From CAYNTG01 sp964400105 (GTDB lineage Bacteria; UBP14; UBA6098): a stretch of DNA of 8,469 bases. The DNA lies in assembly GCA_964400105.1 (NCBI GenBank), contig CAYNTG010000096.1:1-8469 (forward strand), given 5' to 3'. Shown in pieces: positions 1 through 6,963 of this stretch. The notes under the pieces are model-generated. The model was not told the DNA's origin, ran no database searches, and saw only the letters and a program-made list of their open reading frames with translations. How positions within the stretch are numbered: position 1 is the first letter of the stretch; every line of letters starts with the position of its first letter. Made by a program: the position numbers and the translations under genes.

Positions 1-915
1 GAAGAAGGCTTCCGTCGGGTAAGCTTTTCCCATGTAGCCGGTTTGGTCGTATTTTGGAACCTCGACGCTCGATCCGGCTGGAAGCATAGCTTCGATCTCG
101 GCGAGCGCGGATCGCTTGGTCTCGCCCCATGTCAAACGCCGGTCGAGGTGCATCCGGCAGATGTCCGGTACCGCACACAGAGACGGCGATTCCGACTCGA
201 TCTTCGTCACCGCGACAGTCCCCTTGCCCAAAAAATCGTCCGTTGCAAGACGGTCGTTCAGTTTCTCAATCTCGAGGGCGATATTCGAGGCCTTATAGAC
301 GGCGTTGTCGCCACGCTCCGGCGCCGAGCCGTGTGCGGAAACCCCCTTTACGAGGATGGCCATCTCCATTCGCCCGCGATGTCCGCGATAAACATGCAAA
401 TTGGTCGGCTCGGTAATAACCGCGAAATCTGGCACGATCTTTTCCTCATTTATGAGATAATCCCAGCAAAGCCCGTCGCAGTCTTCCTCCATAACCGTGA
501 ATGTGAAGATAACGGTGAACGGAAGCTCTGCCTCGATCTCCTTAAGGATTCGCGCGGCGGTAATCATCGCGGCGGCACCGCCCTTTTGATCGGTGGTGCC
601 TCGGCCGAATACTTTGCCGTCGGAGATCTTTCCGCAGAAGGGATCGAAATCCCACTGCGCGATGTCGCCCGTATCCACGGTGTCGATATGGGCATCGAAG
701 GCGATCATTTTATCGCCGCTTCCGATTCGCGCGATAAGGCTGCCCAATCCATCCCTGCGAACGTCCTTTACACCACAGCCCGAGAGAATCTCGACAATTT
801 TGTCGATAACCTCGCTCTCGCAACAACTGAGCGATTTTATCTTGACGATTTCGGCGAGAGTTTTTGCGGTGAAATCTTCGTATTCGAGCGATTTATTAAG
901 AATTCGTTCTATCAT
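1..915 (-). CDS. ygeY: YgeY-family M20 metallohydrolase, 3' end outside the window
   Basis: The minus strand is open for 305 codons from the ATG at 915-913 to the window edge. The family is about 400 residues long, so roughly the last 95 are missing because of the window, not a mutation. It is a zinc-dependent M20 (ArgE/DapE/carboxypeptidase G2-type) amide hydrolase of the selenium-metabolism hydrolase YgeY group. Visible residues are DAHIDTVD with metal ligand His76 and Asp78, GRGTTDQKGG with bridging Asp109, EEDCDGLCW with catalytic Glu143 and metal Glu144, TEPT with Glu169, and GVSAHGSAPERGDNA with His195 in the lid domain. The stretches VYRGHRGRME, RRLTWGET and YPTEAFF agree closely with E. 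coli YgeY as I remember it. The start lies one base after the preceding stop, with a strong AAGGAG seven bases upstream. It probably deacylates or decarbamoylates an open-ring intermediate made by the upstream enzymes; the substrate is inferred only. Confidence 0.93.
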   Translation of the reverse strand, partial: MIERILNKSLEYEDFTAKTLAEIVKIKSLSCCESEVIDKIVEILSGCGVKDVRRDGLGSLIARIGSGDKMIAFDAHIDTVDTGDIAQWDFDPFCGKISDGKVFGRGTTDQKGGAAAMITAARILKEIEAELPFTVIFTFTVMEEDCDGLCWDYLINEEKIVPDFAVITEPTNLHVYRGHRGRMEMAILVKGVSAHGSAPERGDNAVYKASNIALEIEKLNDRLATDDFLGKGTVAVTKIESESPSLCAVPDICRMHLDRRLTWGETKRSALAEIEAMLPAGSSVEVPKYDQTGYMGKAYPTEAFF

Positions 916-916
916 A

Positions 917-2014
917 TTATCTCTCCTTGAGTATAAGTGCATCGAATTTACAGAAATCGCGGCAAAAGCCACATCCGATGCAGCGTTCTAAATCTACTTT
1001 GCAAAGTTCGTCCGGCACCGAAAGCGCGCCCTGAATGCATCTTCCGACGCAAGCACCGCAACCGATACACCTGTCGGCATCGACCGACATCCGAACGGTT
1101 CGCGGCATCCGTTCGGCGGATTCGAGATTCTTTTTATAGAGGCCCTTTATCTCGTCGATGGAGTTATATCCGTGCTCGTCGAGCCATTCGGATATCTCGC
1201 GGGCGATCCTGCCATAGACCTCGTGGCCGTCGCGGATTGCGGCGGAGCATACCTGCACCGCCGATGCTCCGGCCATGAAAAACTTGATCGCATCCACTCC
1301 GCGCGAAACTCCGCCTACGCCGATAACCGGCTTCTCCTGAACATCGGTTATCTGGTGGACGATTCGGAGCGCGAGGGGCAATATCGGCGGGCCGGATATC
1401 CAGCCCTGTCCATATGTTGAACCGAGATGTGGCTGCGCCGTTTCCGGGTCGAAATCGAGCACCGGGCCGAACGAGTTGATCGCAATAAAGCCATCGACAT
1501 GCGGCGAAACCGCCTTCGCGAGGCCCTCGATATCCGGGAAATTCGGCGAGACCTTCATGAATATCGGTACCGAGACCACCGCTCGAAGCCGCGACGCGAT
1601 CTCGACTATCGGGTCGGTCGAACGACCGACATAATGCGTCGAGAACTCGATAGCATCCGGCGAAATGGCGTGCTCGACCATCGGGCCGAGAATCTCGACC
1701 TCCTCCGGCCGATAGCCTATCGATGCGATTATCGGGATTCCGGCGCTTTTGATTTTCTTGCAGTCATCGAGGAACTCTTCCGCAGATGTTTCCGACCACG
1801 TCTCGCAGTTCATAAGCCCTCGGCAAACGGCGCTTTGAATCGTCGGTCGCGGGTCCATTGCCGGTTTGACCGAGATCGTTTTCGTGACGATCCCGCCGAC
1901 TCCGCCATCGACAGCCTTCATAATAAGCTCCGCTGTGCGGACGTTCGGGCCGGCGGCTGGCATCACCGGATTTTTGAATTCGATTCCGCAAATATTTACT
2001 TTGATATTAGACAT
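917..2014 (-). CDS. PreA-like dihydroorotate/dihydropyrimidine dehydrogenase-fold protein with C-terminal 2x[4Fe-4S] ferredoxin domain
   Basis: This 365-residue cytoplasmic protein has an FMN-type TIM barrel (about 1-300) and a ferredoxin tail (about 305-360). The layout matches PreA, the catalytic subunit of bacterial NAD-dependent dihydropyrimidine dehydrogenase. FMN-site features are present: Lys154 in FMKVSPN, Asn180 in INSFGP, and GGVSRG (234-239) followed by VQVCSA (253-258). The tail has two CxxCxxCxxxC sets, Cys316/319/322/326 and Cys345/348/351/355, enough for two [4Fe-4S] clusters. The expected catalytic motif NLSCPH reads EFSTHY (123-128), so the active-site Cys is Thr126. Reduction of a pyrimidine or purine-derived ring by the usual mechanism is therefore uncertain. 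The ATG at 2014 overlaps the previous gene by eight bases and has GAAAGG four bases upstream. In E. coli the comparable cluster gene is the larger YgfK, which resembles full-length dihydropyrimidine dehydrogenase. No PreT/GltD-like flavoprotein partner is visible. Confidence 0.88.
   Translation of the reverse strand: MSNIKVNICGIEFKNPVMPAAGPNVRTAELIMKAVDGGVGGIVTKTISVKPAMDPRPTIQSAVCRGLMNCETWSETSAEEFLDDCKKIKSAGIPIIASIGYRPEEVEILGPMVEHAISPDAIEFSTHYVGRSTDPIVEIASRLRAVVSVPIFMKVSPNFPDIEGLAKAVSPHVDGFIAINSFGPVLDFDPETAQPHLGSTYGQGWISGPPILPLALRIVHQITDVQEKPVIGVGGVSRGVDAIKFFMAGASAVQVCSAAIRDGHEVYGRIAREISEWLDEHGYNSIDEIKGLYKKNLESAERMPRTVRMSVDADRCIGCGACVGRCIQGALSVPDELCKVDLERCIGCGFCRDFCKFDALILKER
921..928 (-). 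promoter_or_regulatory. Ribosome binding site of the ygeY gene
   Basis: The minus strand reads AAGGAGAG here, with the AAGGAG core seven bases before the ATG at 915. It is the closest match to an ideal Shine-Dalgarno in the cluster and lies inside the last codons of the preceding gene. It fixes the start of the YgeY-type protein and suggests that the two genes are translated from one message. Confidence 0.7.
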
Positions 2015-3305
2015 AGAACCTTTCGTGGAGCCGCCTTGCGACCGGTTTTACTCGTTCCTGAAGCTCGCGCTCGTCGATGAAATTGATCTCGCCGCGCTCG
2101 ACGATTATCTTGCCCTCGGAGATCGTATAATAAGCGCGCGCGGTCTTTGTTCCAAACAAGAGATGTGCCATAAGATTATCTGCATCGATAGGTGTCAGCG
2201 GCACATAGTCCAGGACGGCAATATCGGCTTTGGAGCCGGATTCGAATAAACCGGAATTTGGGAAAAAATTTCGTTTCAGTGAATTAACATTGTCAAAAAG
2301 TGCTCGTGAGAGCTGTTCGAATATGGTCTCCGATCCGCTGTCGTGGAGGAATTGAAACCTTGCCGCGGAGATCATGTCCCCCGCCATGCCATCGGTTCCG
2401 AGAACAAAATCGCCGATCCGTTCGCGGTCAATCGCACCGACGCGGTTATTGAAATTCGATTCCGGGTTAGAAGCCACGACCGGCGAAAATTCATCGATCA
2501 GCCGATAATCGGAATCCGAAAGGTGGATACAGTGCGCGAGTATCGATTTATCATCGATCAGATTGAAATTTGCCAGCCTTTGCACCGGCCCGTCGTAGCC
2601 GAGATCGCGGCAGAATTCGAGATCGATTTTTGATTCGCCGCAGTGGACGTGAATCGGCATGTCGTCCGGCTTTGCCGCAGCGATTTTGCGCAGGCTGTCG
2701 TCGCTCAGCGTCATGTTCGCATGAAGGCCGAACATCCCATTTAAATAATCTATCGAACGCGCCTTTTCGAAAAAGCGGATATTCTCCGTTATATGTGCGT
2801 CGATATCGCCCCGGTCGGAGCTTTCAAAACAGAGCACTCCATTTATTCCGGCCAGCTCGAACGCGGACGCTATCGCATCGAGGCTTCCGGCGACGAAATT
2901 CATCGAAGCGTGGTGATCGAAGATCGTCGTGACGCCATGCTTGACAGAATCGACGATTCCGACAAGCGCCGAGAGATAGACCGATTCCTCGTCGAGGATT
3001 TTGTCGAGCCGCCACCACATGTTTTCGAGAATTTCGTTGAAAGTAGAACCGCCGCCGACCGGAACGAGGCCAGTTGCGAGCGACGAATATAGATGGTGGT
3101 GCGCGTTCGTCAGGCCGGGGATTATCAGTCGCCCGCCGACATCGATTTTTTGGGAAGCGAGCGGCTCGATCTCCCCGGTCGAGCCGACCCGCTCGATCTT
3201 TCCGTGATCGATAAGGATCGCGCCGTCCTGTAAAAAAAGATCGATTCCGTCGGCCACGACTCCGTTAATCAATGCGTATTTTTCAAAATTTTTATTCAAA
3301 GCCAT
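2007..3305 (-). CDS. ssnA: SsnA-type amidohydrolase (guanine deaminase/chlorohydrolase-like superfamily)
   Basis: This 432-residue metal-dependent hydrolase of the amidohydrolase superfamily matches the usual length of SsnA, the putative aminohydrolase of selenium/purine clusters. A small N-terminal beta domain (about 1-60) is followed by the TIM barrel. It opens with PGLTNAHHHLYS, where His69 and His71 are the first metal pair. HVHCGE (219-224) gives the third histidine and a nearby acid, AHCIHLS has His258, and GTDGMAGDM has metal/catalytic Asp305. The C-terminal strand region GSKADIAVLDY is typical of the family. An upstream in-frame TTG at 3311 would add two residues, but the ATG at 3305 is better placed eight bases after GAGG and two bases after the preceding stop. 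The superfamily deaminates or opens N-heterocycles such as guanine, cytosine, triazines and hydantoins. Here it probably acts on a purine or purine-derived ring. The exact substrate of SsnA is not readable from sequence. Confidence 0.85.
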   Translation of the reverse strand: MALNKNFEKYALINGVVADGIDLFLQDGAILIDHGKIERVGSTGEIEPLASQKIDVGGRLIIPGLTNAHHHLYSSLATGLVPVGGGSTFNEILENMWWRLDKILDEESVYLSALVGIVDSVKHGVTTIFDHHASMNFVAGSLDAIASAFELAGINGVLCFESSDRGDIDAHITENIRFFEKARSIDYLNGMFGLHANMTLSDDSLRKIAAAKPDDMPIHVHCGESKIDLEFCRDLGYDGPVQRLANFNLIDDKSILAHCIHLSDSDYRLIDEFSPVVASNPESNFNNRVGAIDRERIGDFVLGTDGMAGDMISAARFQFLHDSGSETIFEQLSRALFDNVNSLKRNFFPNSGLFESGSKADIAVLDYVPLTPIDADNLMAHLLFGTKTARAYYTISEGKIIVERGEINFIDERELQERVKPVARRLHERFYV

Positions 3306-3307
3306 TG

Positions 3308-4642
3308 TCAATGCCTCTTTAAAAATTCCCCGAAACCGGGTTCTGCGATAACTCCATGTTTCTCGTCAAACACGGTTTTCCCGCGAATGATCGTGCGAAC
3401 GACCTTTCCGCGAAATGTCGTTCCCTCGAACGGCGTGATCTTCCCCTTCGAGAGGAACTCATCGCCGCGAACCGTCAATGAGGCGGATTCGTCGATGAGC
3501 GCGAGATCGGCATCCTTTCCGACCTCGATCGAGCCTTTGCGGTCAAAGATGCCGTAACGCCGCGCCGCCGCAGACGATACGACCTCGACGAAACGGCTAA
3601 GCGAAAGCCTTCCCGCAAGATAGCCCTCCGAAAAAAGATATGGCAAAAGCGTTCCCGTGCCGGGGATGCCGGAATAGTCGCTCCAGATCGAGCCGGTGGA
3701 TTTTTCCTCGCGGAGGCACGACGCGTGATCGGACGCAACGAAGGCGATCTTGCCGTCGGCGAGCATTTGCCATAGCCTGTCTGCGTTACCGGTGGATTTG
3801 ACCGGCGGTGTAACCTTCAGCGCCGATCCGATCCGCTCGAAATCCTCCGTATCGAATGCAAGATAGTGCGGCGCGGTCTCTCCGGTGATCTTGCCCACAC
3901 CTACCGACTCCGCCGCCTGCGCCGTCCCGAGATGGACGATATGGAGATCGGCGTCGGCCCGTTTCGCCAGAGCGACGGCGGCCTCCACGGCCAGTATCTC
4001 CGCGCTCTCCGGCCTGCTGAGATAATACGCGAACGCATCGTTTCGGTCGCGATTAAACTCAGTCGCCGCATCGACATAATCGAAATCCTCGGCGTGAAGC
4101 AGCACCGGCAAACCAAGCTTATGCGCGGCTTCGAGAACCTTCTCGAATCGAAAGTGGTCGAGTCGGCCAAAACTCTCCATCCCGGAGATAAAATAGGTCT
4201 TGAAGCCGAGGACGAATGGCGACATCTCTCGCATAAAAGCGGGAAATCCCTCGTCGAACGACTGCCGCGAGACGCCGCCGAAAAGCCCGTAATCGACGAC
4301 CGATCTTTGCGATATAACATCGAGCTTGTTTTGTAGATTTTCCAAGTTCGTGACCGGCGGCACCGATGTGCACGGCATATCTATAACCGTCGTTATCCCG
4401 CCGGAAGCGGCGAACGAGCTTCCGTGGAAAAAATCCTCGCGACTCGTATATCCCGGCTCGTCGAAATGGACGTGCGGATCGATCCCGCCCGGAATGACGA
4501 GCAGGCCGCCGGCATCGATCATCCCGCCGTTGCCGTCGAGATCGACGCCGATCCCGGCGATTTTGCCACGCTCGACACGGATATCCGTGCGAACCGGCTC
4601 GTCGTGACCCGGAATGGCAACCTTTCCACCCCGAATTATCAA
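3308..4642 (-). CDS. Cyclic amidohydrolase, dihydroorotase/allantoinase-like (occupies the hyuA position)
   Basis: From a TTG start this is 444 residues, normal for allantoinase, dihydroorotase and hydantoinase, which hydrolyse cyclic amides with a binuclear metal centre. All metal ligands are visible: His57 and His59 in DPHVHFDEPG, Lys148 in GFKTY (the lysine that is carboxylated in this family), His183 in LLHAED, His237 in IVHLGT and Asp305 in ASDHASC. ETAPHYL (255-261) is also typical of dihydroorotases and allantoinases. HVHFDEPG followed by REDFFHG is closer to allantoinase (HVHFNEPG) than to E. coli HyuA-type hydantoinases, which usually lack the EPG. The Arg of dihydroorotase HVHxREPG is Asp61, arguing against a pyrimidine-biosynthesis role. 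An upstream open frame to 4924 lies inside the preceding gene and has no counterpart in the family. The TTG at 4642 overlaps the previous stop as TTGA, follows a strong purine-rich site and begins the typical MIIRGGKV strand. It probably opens a ring produced from the hydroxylase pathway. Confidence 0.87.
   Translation of the reverse strand: MIIRGGKVAIPGHDEPVRTDIRVERGKIAGIGVDLDGNGGMIDAGGLLVIPGGIDPHVHFDEPGYTSREDFFHGSSFAASGGITTVIDMPCTSVPPVTNLENLQNKLDVISQRSVVDYGLFGGVSRQSFDEGFPAFMREMSPFVLGFKTYFISGMESFGRLDHFRFEKVLEAAHKLGLPVLLHAEDFDYVDAATEFNRDRNDAFAYYLSRPESAEILAVEAAVALAKRADADLHIVHLGTAQAAESVGVGKITGETAPHYLAFDTEDFERIGSALKVTPPVKSTGNADRLWQMLADGKIAFVASDHASCLREEKSTGSIWSDYSGIPGTGTLLPYLFSEGYLAGRLSLSRFVEVVSSAAARRYGIFDRKGSIEVGKDADLALIDESASLTVRGDEFLSKGKITPFEGTTFRGKVVRTIIRGKTVFDEKHGVIAEPGFGEFLKRH
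3314..3320 (-). promoter_or_regulatory. Ribosome binding site deciding the ssnA start
   Basis: The minus strand reads AAAGAGG, with its GAGG eight bases before the ATG at 3305. The alternative TTG at 3311 would leave only two bases between, so the ATG is preferred. Confidence 0.55.
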
Positions 4643-6963
4643 GCGATCCCCTCCTCCTTCATGCGACGATAAACCCTTTCCGGCGTGAATGGAGCCTCGA
4701 ACATCCGCACGCCTACTGCGTCGAAGATGGCGTTTGCGATAGCCGGTATCGGGCCGTTGATCGCGATCTCGCCGGCGGATTTCGCGCCGAACGGACCGGT
4801 CTCCTCGAACGAATCTATGAGAATCGTCACCATCTCCGGTAGATCCGGCGCGGTGTAAATCTTGTAATCCCAGAAATTCGGGTTGAGCATTCGACCGCTT
4901 TTCCCGAAGATGTATTCCTCGCAAAGGGCATAGCTAAGACCGTTGACCGTAGCGCCCTCGACCTGCCCCTCGGCGAGCTTCGGGTTTATCGGCTGGCCGC
5001 AATCGATGGCGGACACGAATTTCTTGACATCGACCTTGCCGGTGCGAATATCGACCTCGACATCGGCGAACTGCGCGATAAACGGCGCGGGCGACTCAGT
5101 TCCGAAGAAAGACGCGCTCGCCTGAACCTGAAACTGGTCGGTGGCGTAAAGAGTGCGAACGCAGATATCCTCGAACGAAACCGAGCGTTTGCCGTCGAGC
5201 GTTAGGACCTTGCTTCCGTCGAGATACAGCTCTTCGGTGTCGCATTCGAGCATGTCACCGGCGACCTTCAGAAGAATGGCCTTGATCTTCTCCGCGCAGA
5301 GTCGAACAGCGTTTCCGGAGACATATGTTGTCGAGGAGGCGTATGCGCCCACGTCGAACGGCGTCATGTCCGTATCAGAAGAATATACAATTAGCTTTTC
5401 TACCGGCATCTGCAGCACCTCGGCGGCGATCTGCGCAAGGACGGTGTCCGATCCGGTTCCGAGGTCGGTCGCACCCATAAGAAGGTTGAACGAGCCGTCC
5501 TCGTTCATCTTCATCGATGCGCTCGCCATATCGACGCGCGGGATGCCGGAACCCTGCATCTCTATCGCCAGACCGACACCCTCGACCTTATCGCCGTTGC
5601 GGATTTTTTTGTCCCGGATATTATACCAGTCGATGGCCTTCGCGCCGCGATCTATGCACTCGCTGAGTTTGCACGAATGGATGATCTGGCTCACGCCCTC
5701 CTTGCCCTCGCCGAGGGCCTTGAAAATCGGCGACGTCTCCCCCTCTTTGATATGCCATTTTTTGCAGAACTCGAGAAAGTCCTGTCCGGTGCGTCGCGCG
5801 ATCATATCGAGAATCTGGCAGAAACCGAAATATCCCTGCGAAGCGCCGTATCCTCGATATGCGCCGCCTATCGGCAGGTTCGTATAAACGGATTTTCCTT
5901 TGAAATGGATATTCTCGACCTTGTTGAAAAGCGGCAGCACCTTCGACCCGGCGTTTGAAAGAACGGTGAGCGCGTGGCTTCCGTATGCCCCTGTATTCAT
6001 TAGCGCGTCCATCTCGATAGCCGTGATCTCGCCGGAATTCTTCGCGCCGGCGCTAATGCGAACGCGCATCGGATGGCGGGTTCTCGAAGAGATGAATACC
6101 TCTTCCCGGTCCAGAACGATCTTCGACGGCCTGTGTGTCCGCCACGACACCAGACCGACGACCTGTTCGAGGAAAACCTCCTGTTTTCCGCCGAAACCGC
6201 CGCCGATCCTCGGTTTTATCACGCGTATCTTTCCAACTGGGATGCCGAGCACCATGCTGACTATGCGTCTCACGTGAAATGGAACCTGCGTCGCCGTTAC
6301 GATAACCAACCGACCGCGTTCGTCGATATATGCAAATGCCGAGTGCGGTTCTAGCGCGCAGTGGTTGGCGTATTGCGTTCGGAATGTCTCGTCGATGACG
6401 AAATCGGCCCCGGCGAATCCCTTCTCCATATCGCCGAACTTGATCTCGGCCTCCGCAGCCATATTTTTCTCCGGCTCGAATGGAACCGGTATCGGCACGA
6501 ACTCATCGCCGTCGTGAATTCGCGGCGCGCCCTCGTCCATGGCGCTTTCGTCGTCGAAAAGCGGCTCGAGAACCTCGTATTCGACCTCGATTTTTGCCGC
6601 AGCCTCCTTTGCTATGTCAAGACTCTCTGCAGCCACCGCCGCGACGCGATCCCCGACGAAACGAACGACATCCTCGAACATGTATGTATCGTATGGCGAC
6701 GGTTCGGGGAATCCCTGTCCGGCGGTCGTATGAAGGACATGCGGAGTATTTGCATAATGTAGAATCTCGACCACTCCATCGATCTTCTCCGCCACGGACG
6801 TGTCGATCTTTGTAATTTTGGCGAACGCGTGCGGAGAATATAGAAACGCGATATATAGCGGATTTTCCAGCGGAAAATCATCGACATATCTTTCGCTGCC
6901 GGTTGCGAGAGCCAGAGAATCTACCTTGCGAACCGATTTGCCAACCCTCGTGAATTTATGCAT
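4639..6963 (-). CDS. xdhA: Xanthine dehydrogenase-family molybdenum hydroxylase, molybdopterin-binding large subunit
   Basis: This 774-residue subunit carries the molybdopterin cofactor and the hydroxylation site of a heterotrimeric hydroxylase (Mo, FAD and [2Fe-2S] on separate chains). The N-terminal VGKSVRKVD and TGSERYVDD are the usual opening of the aldehyde oxidase/xanthine dehydrogenase a/b hammerhead domain. Cofactor and active-site motifs follow: GGGFGGKQE (254-262), RTRHP (294-298, Arg296), AYRGYGASQG (368-377), DLGTGSDT (500-507), and GAKSAGE (726-732) with Glu732 aligning with the catalytic base (Glu1261 of bovine xanthine oxidoreductase). Gln261 occupies the place of bovine Glu802 and Tyr372 that of Phe914, by eye. 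The frame extends 17 codons upstream to 7014, but the family begins at the ATG at 6963, which overlaps the 2Fe-2S gene by eight bases. Context with SsnA and YgeY families suggests a selenium-dependent purine hydroxylase. Selenium there would be a labile cofactor ligand, so no Sec codon is expected and none is seen. Nicotinate or another N-heterocycle remains possible. Confidence 0.92.
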   Translation of the reverse strand: MHKFTRVGKSVRKVDSLALATGSERYVDDFPLENPLYIAFLYSPHAFAKITKIDTSVAEKIDGVVEILHYANTPHVLHTTAGQGFPEPSPYDTYMFEDVVRFVGDRVAAVAAESLDIAKEAAAKIEVEYEVLEPLFDDESAMDEGAPRIHDGDEFVPIPVPFEPEKNMAAEAEIKFGDMEKGFAGADFVIDETFRTQYANHCALEPHSAFAYIDERGRLVIVTATQVPFHVRRIVSMVLGIPVGKIRVIKPRIGGGFGGKQEVFLEQVVGLVSWRTHRPSKIVLDREEVFISSRTRHPMRVRISAGAKNSGEITAIEMDALMNTGAYGSHALTVLSNAGSKVLPLFNKVENIHFKGKSVYTNLPIGGAYRGYGASQGYFGFCQILDMIARRTGQDFLEFCKKWHIKEGETSPIFKALGEGKEGVSQIIHSCKLSECIDRGAKAIDWYNIRDKKIRNGDKVEGVGLAIEMQGSGIPRVDMASASMKMNEDGSFNLLMGATDLGTGSDTVLAQIAAEVLQMPVEKLIVYSSDTDMTPFDVGAYASSTTYVSGNAVRLCAEKIKAILLKVAGDMLECDTEELYLDGSKVLTLDGKRSVSFEDICVRTLYATDQFQVQASASFFGTESPAPFIAQFADVEVDIRTGKVDVKKFVSAIDCGQPINPKLAEGQVEGATVNGLSYALCEEYIFGKSGRMLNPNFWDYKIYTAPDLPEMVTILIDSFEETGPFGAKSAGEIAINGPIPAIANAIFDAVGVRMFEAPFTPERVYRRMKEEGIA
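4648..4659 (-). promoter_or_regulatory. Ribosome binding site supporting a TTG start at 4642
   Basis: The minus strand reads AAGGAGGAGGGG, ending five bases before TTG at 4642-4640. No in-frame ATG or GTG lies at a suitable position, and the family N-terminus begins right here, so TTG is the best start. The site lies within the last codons of the molybdopterin-subunit gene. Confidence 0.65.

Noticed and set aside
43..930. Long open frame on the plus strand (295 codons)
   Set aside because: It is codon-aligned antisense to the YgeY gene, whose minus-strand protein has all the M20 motifs. The plus-strand peptide resembles nothing known and is explained by the lack of TTA, CTA and TCA codons in the real gene.
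1427..2080. Plus-strand open frame of 217 codons opposite the PreA-like gene
   Set aside because: It is extremely rich in Arg and Asp, as expected from reading GAT/TCG-rich coding DNA backwards, and crosses the junction of two real minus-strand genes.
4643..4924. N-terminal extension of the cyclic amidohydrolase
   Set aside because: The stretch overlaps the conserved C-terminus of the molybdopterin subunit, has no equivalent in the amidohydrolase family, and a well-placed TTG with a strong ribosome binding site exists at 4642.
5153..5887. Plus-strand open frame inside the molybdopterin-subunit gene
   Set aside because: It is antisense to conserved hydroxylase sequence, has no recognisable domain, and its Ser/Arg-rich composition is typical of a shadow frame.
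4639..6963. Selenocysteine codon or SECIS element in the hydroxylase genes
   Set aside because: No in-frame TGA occurs within these proteins. In selenium-dependent molybdenum hydroxylases selenium is a cofactor ligand and not encoded as Sec.
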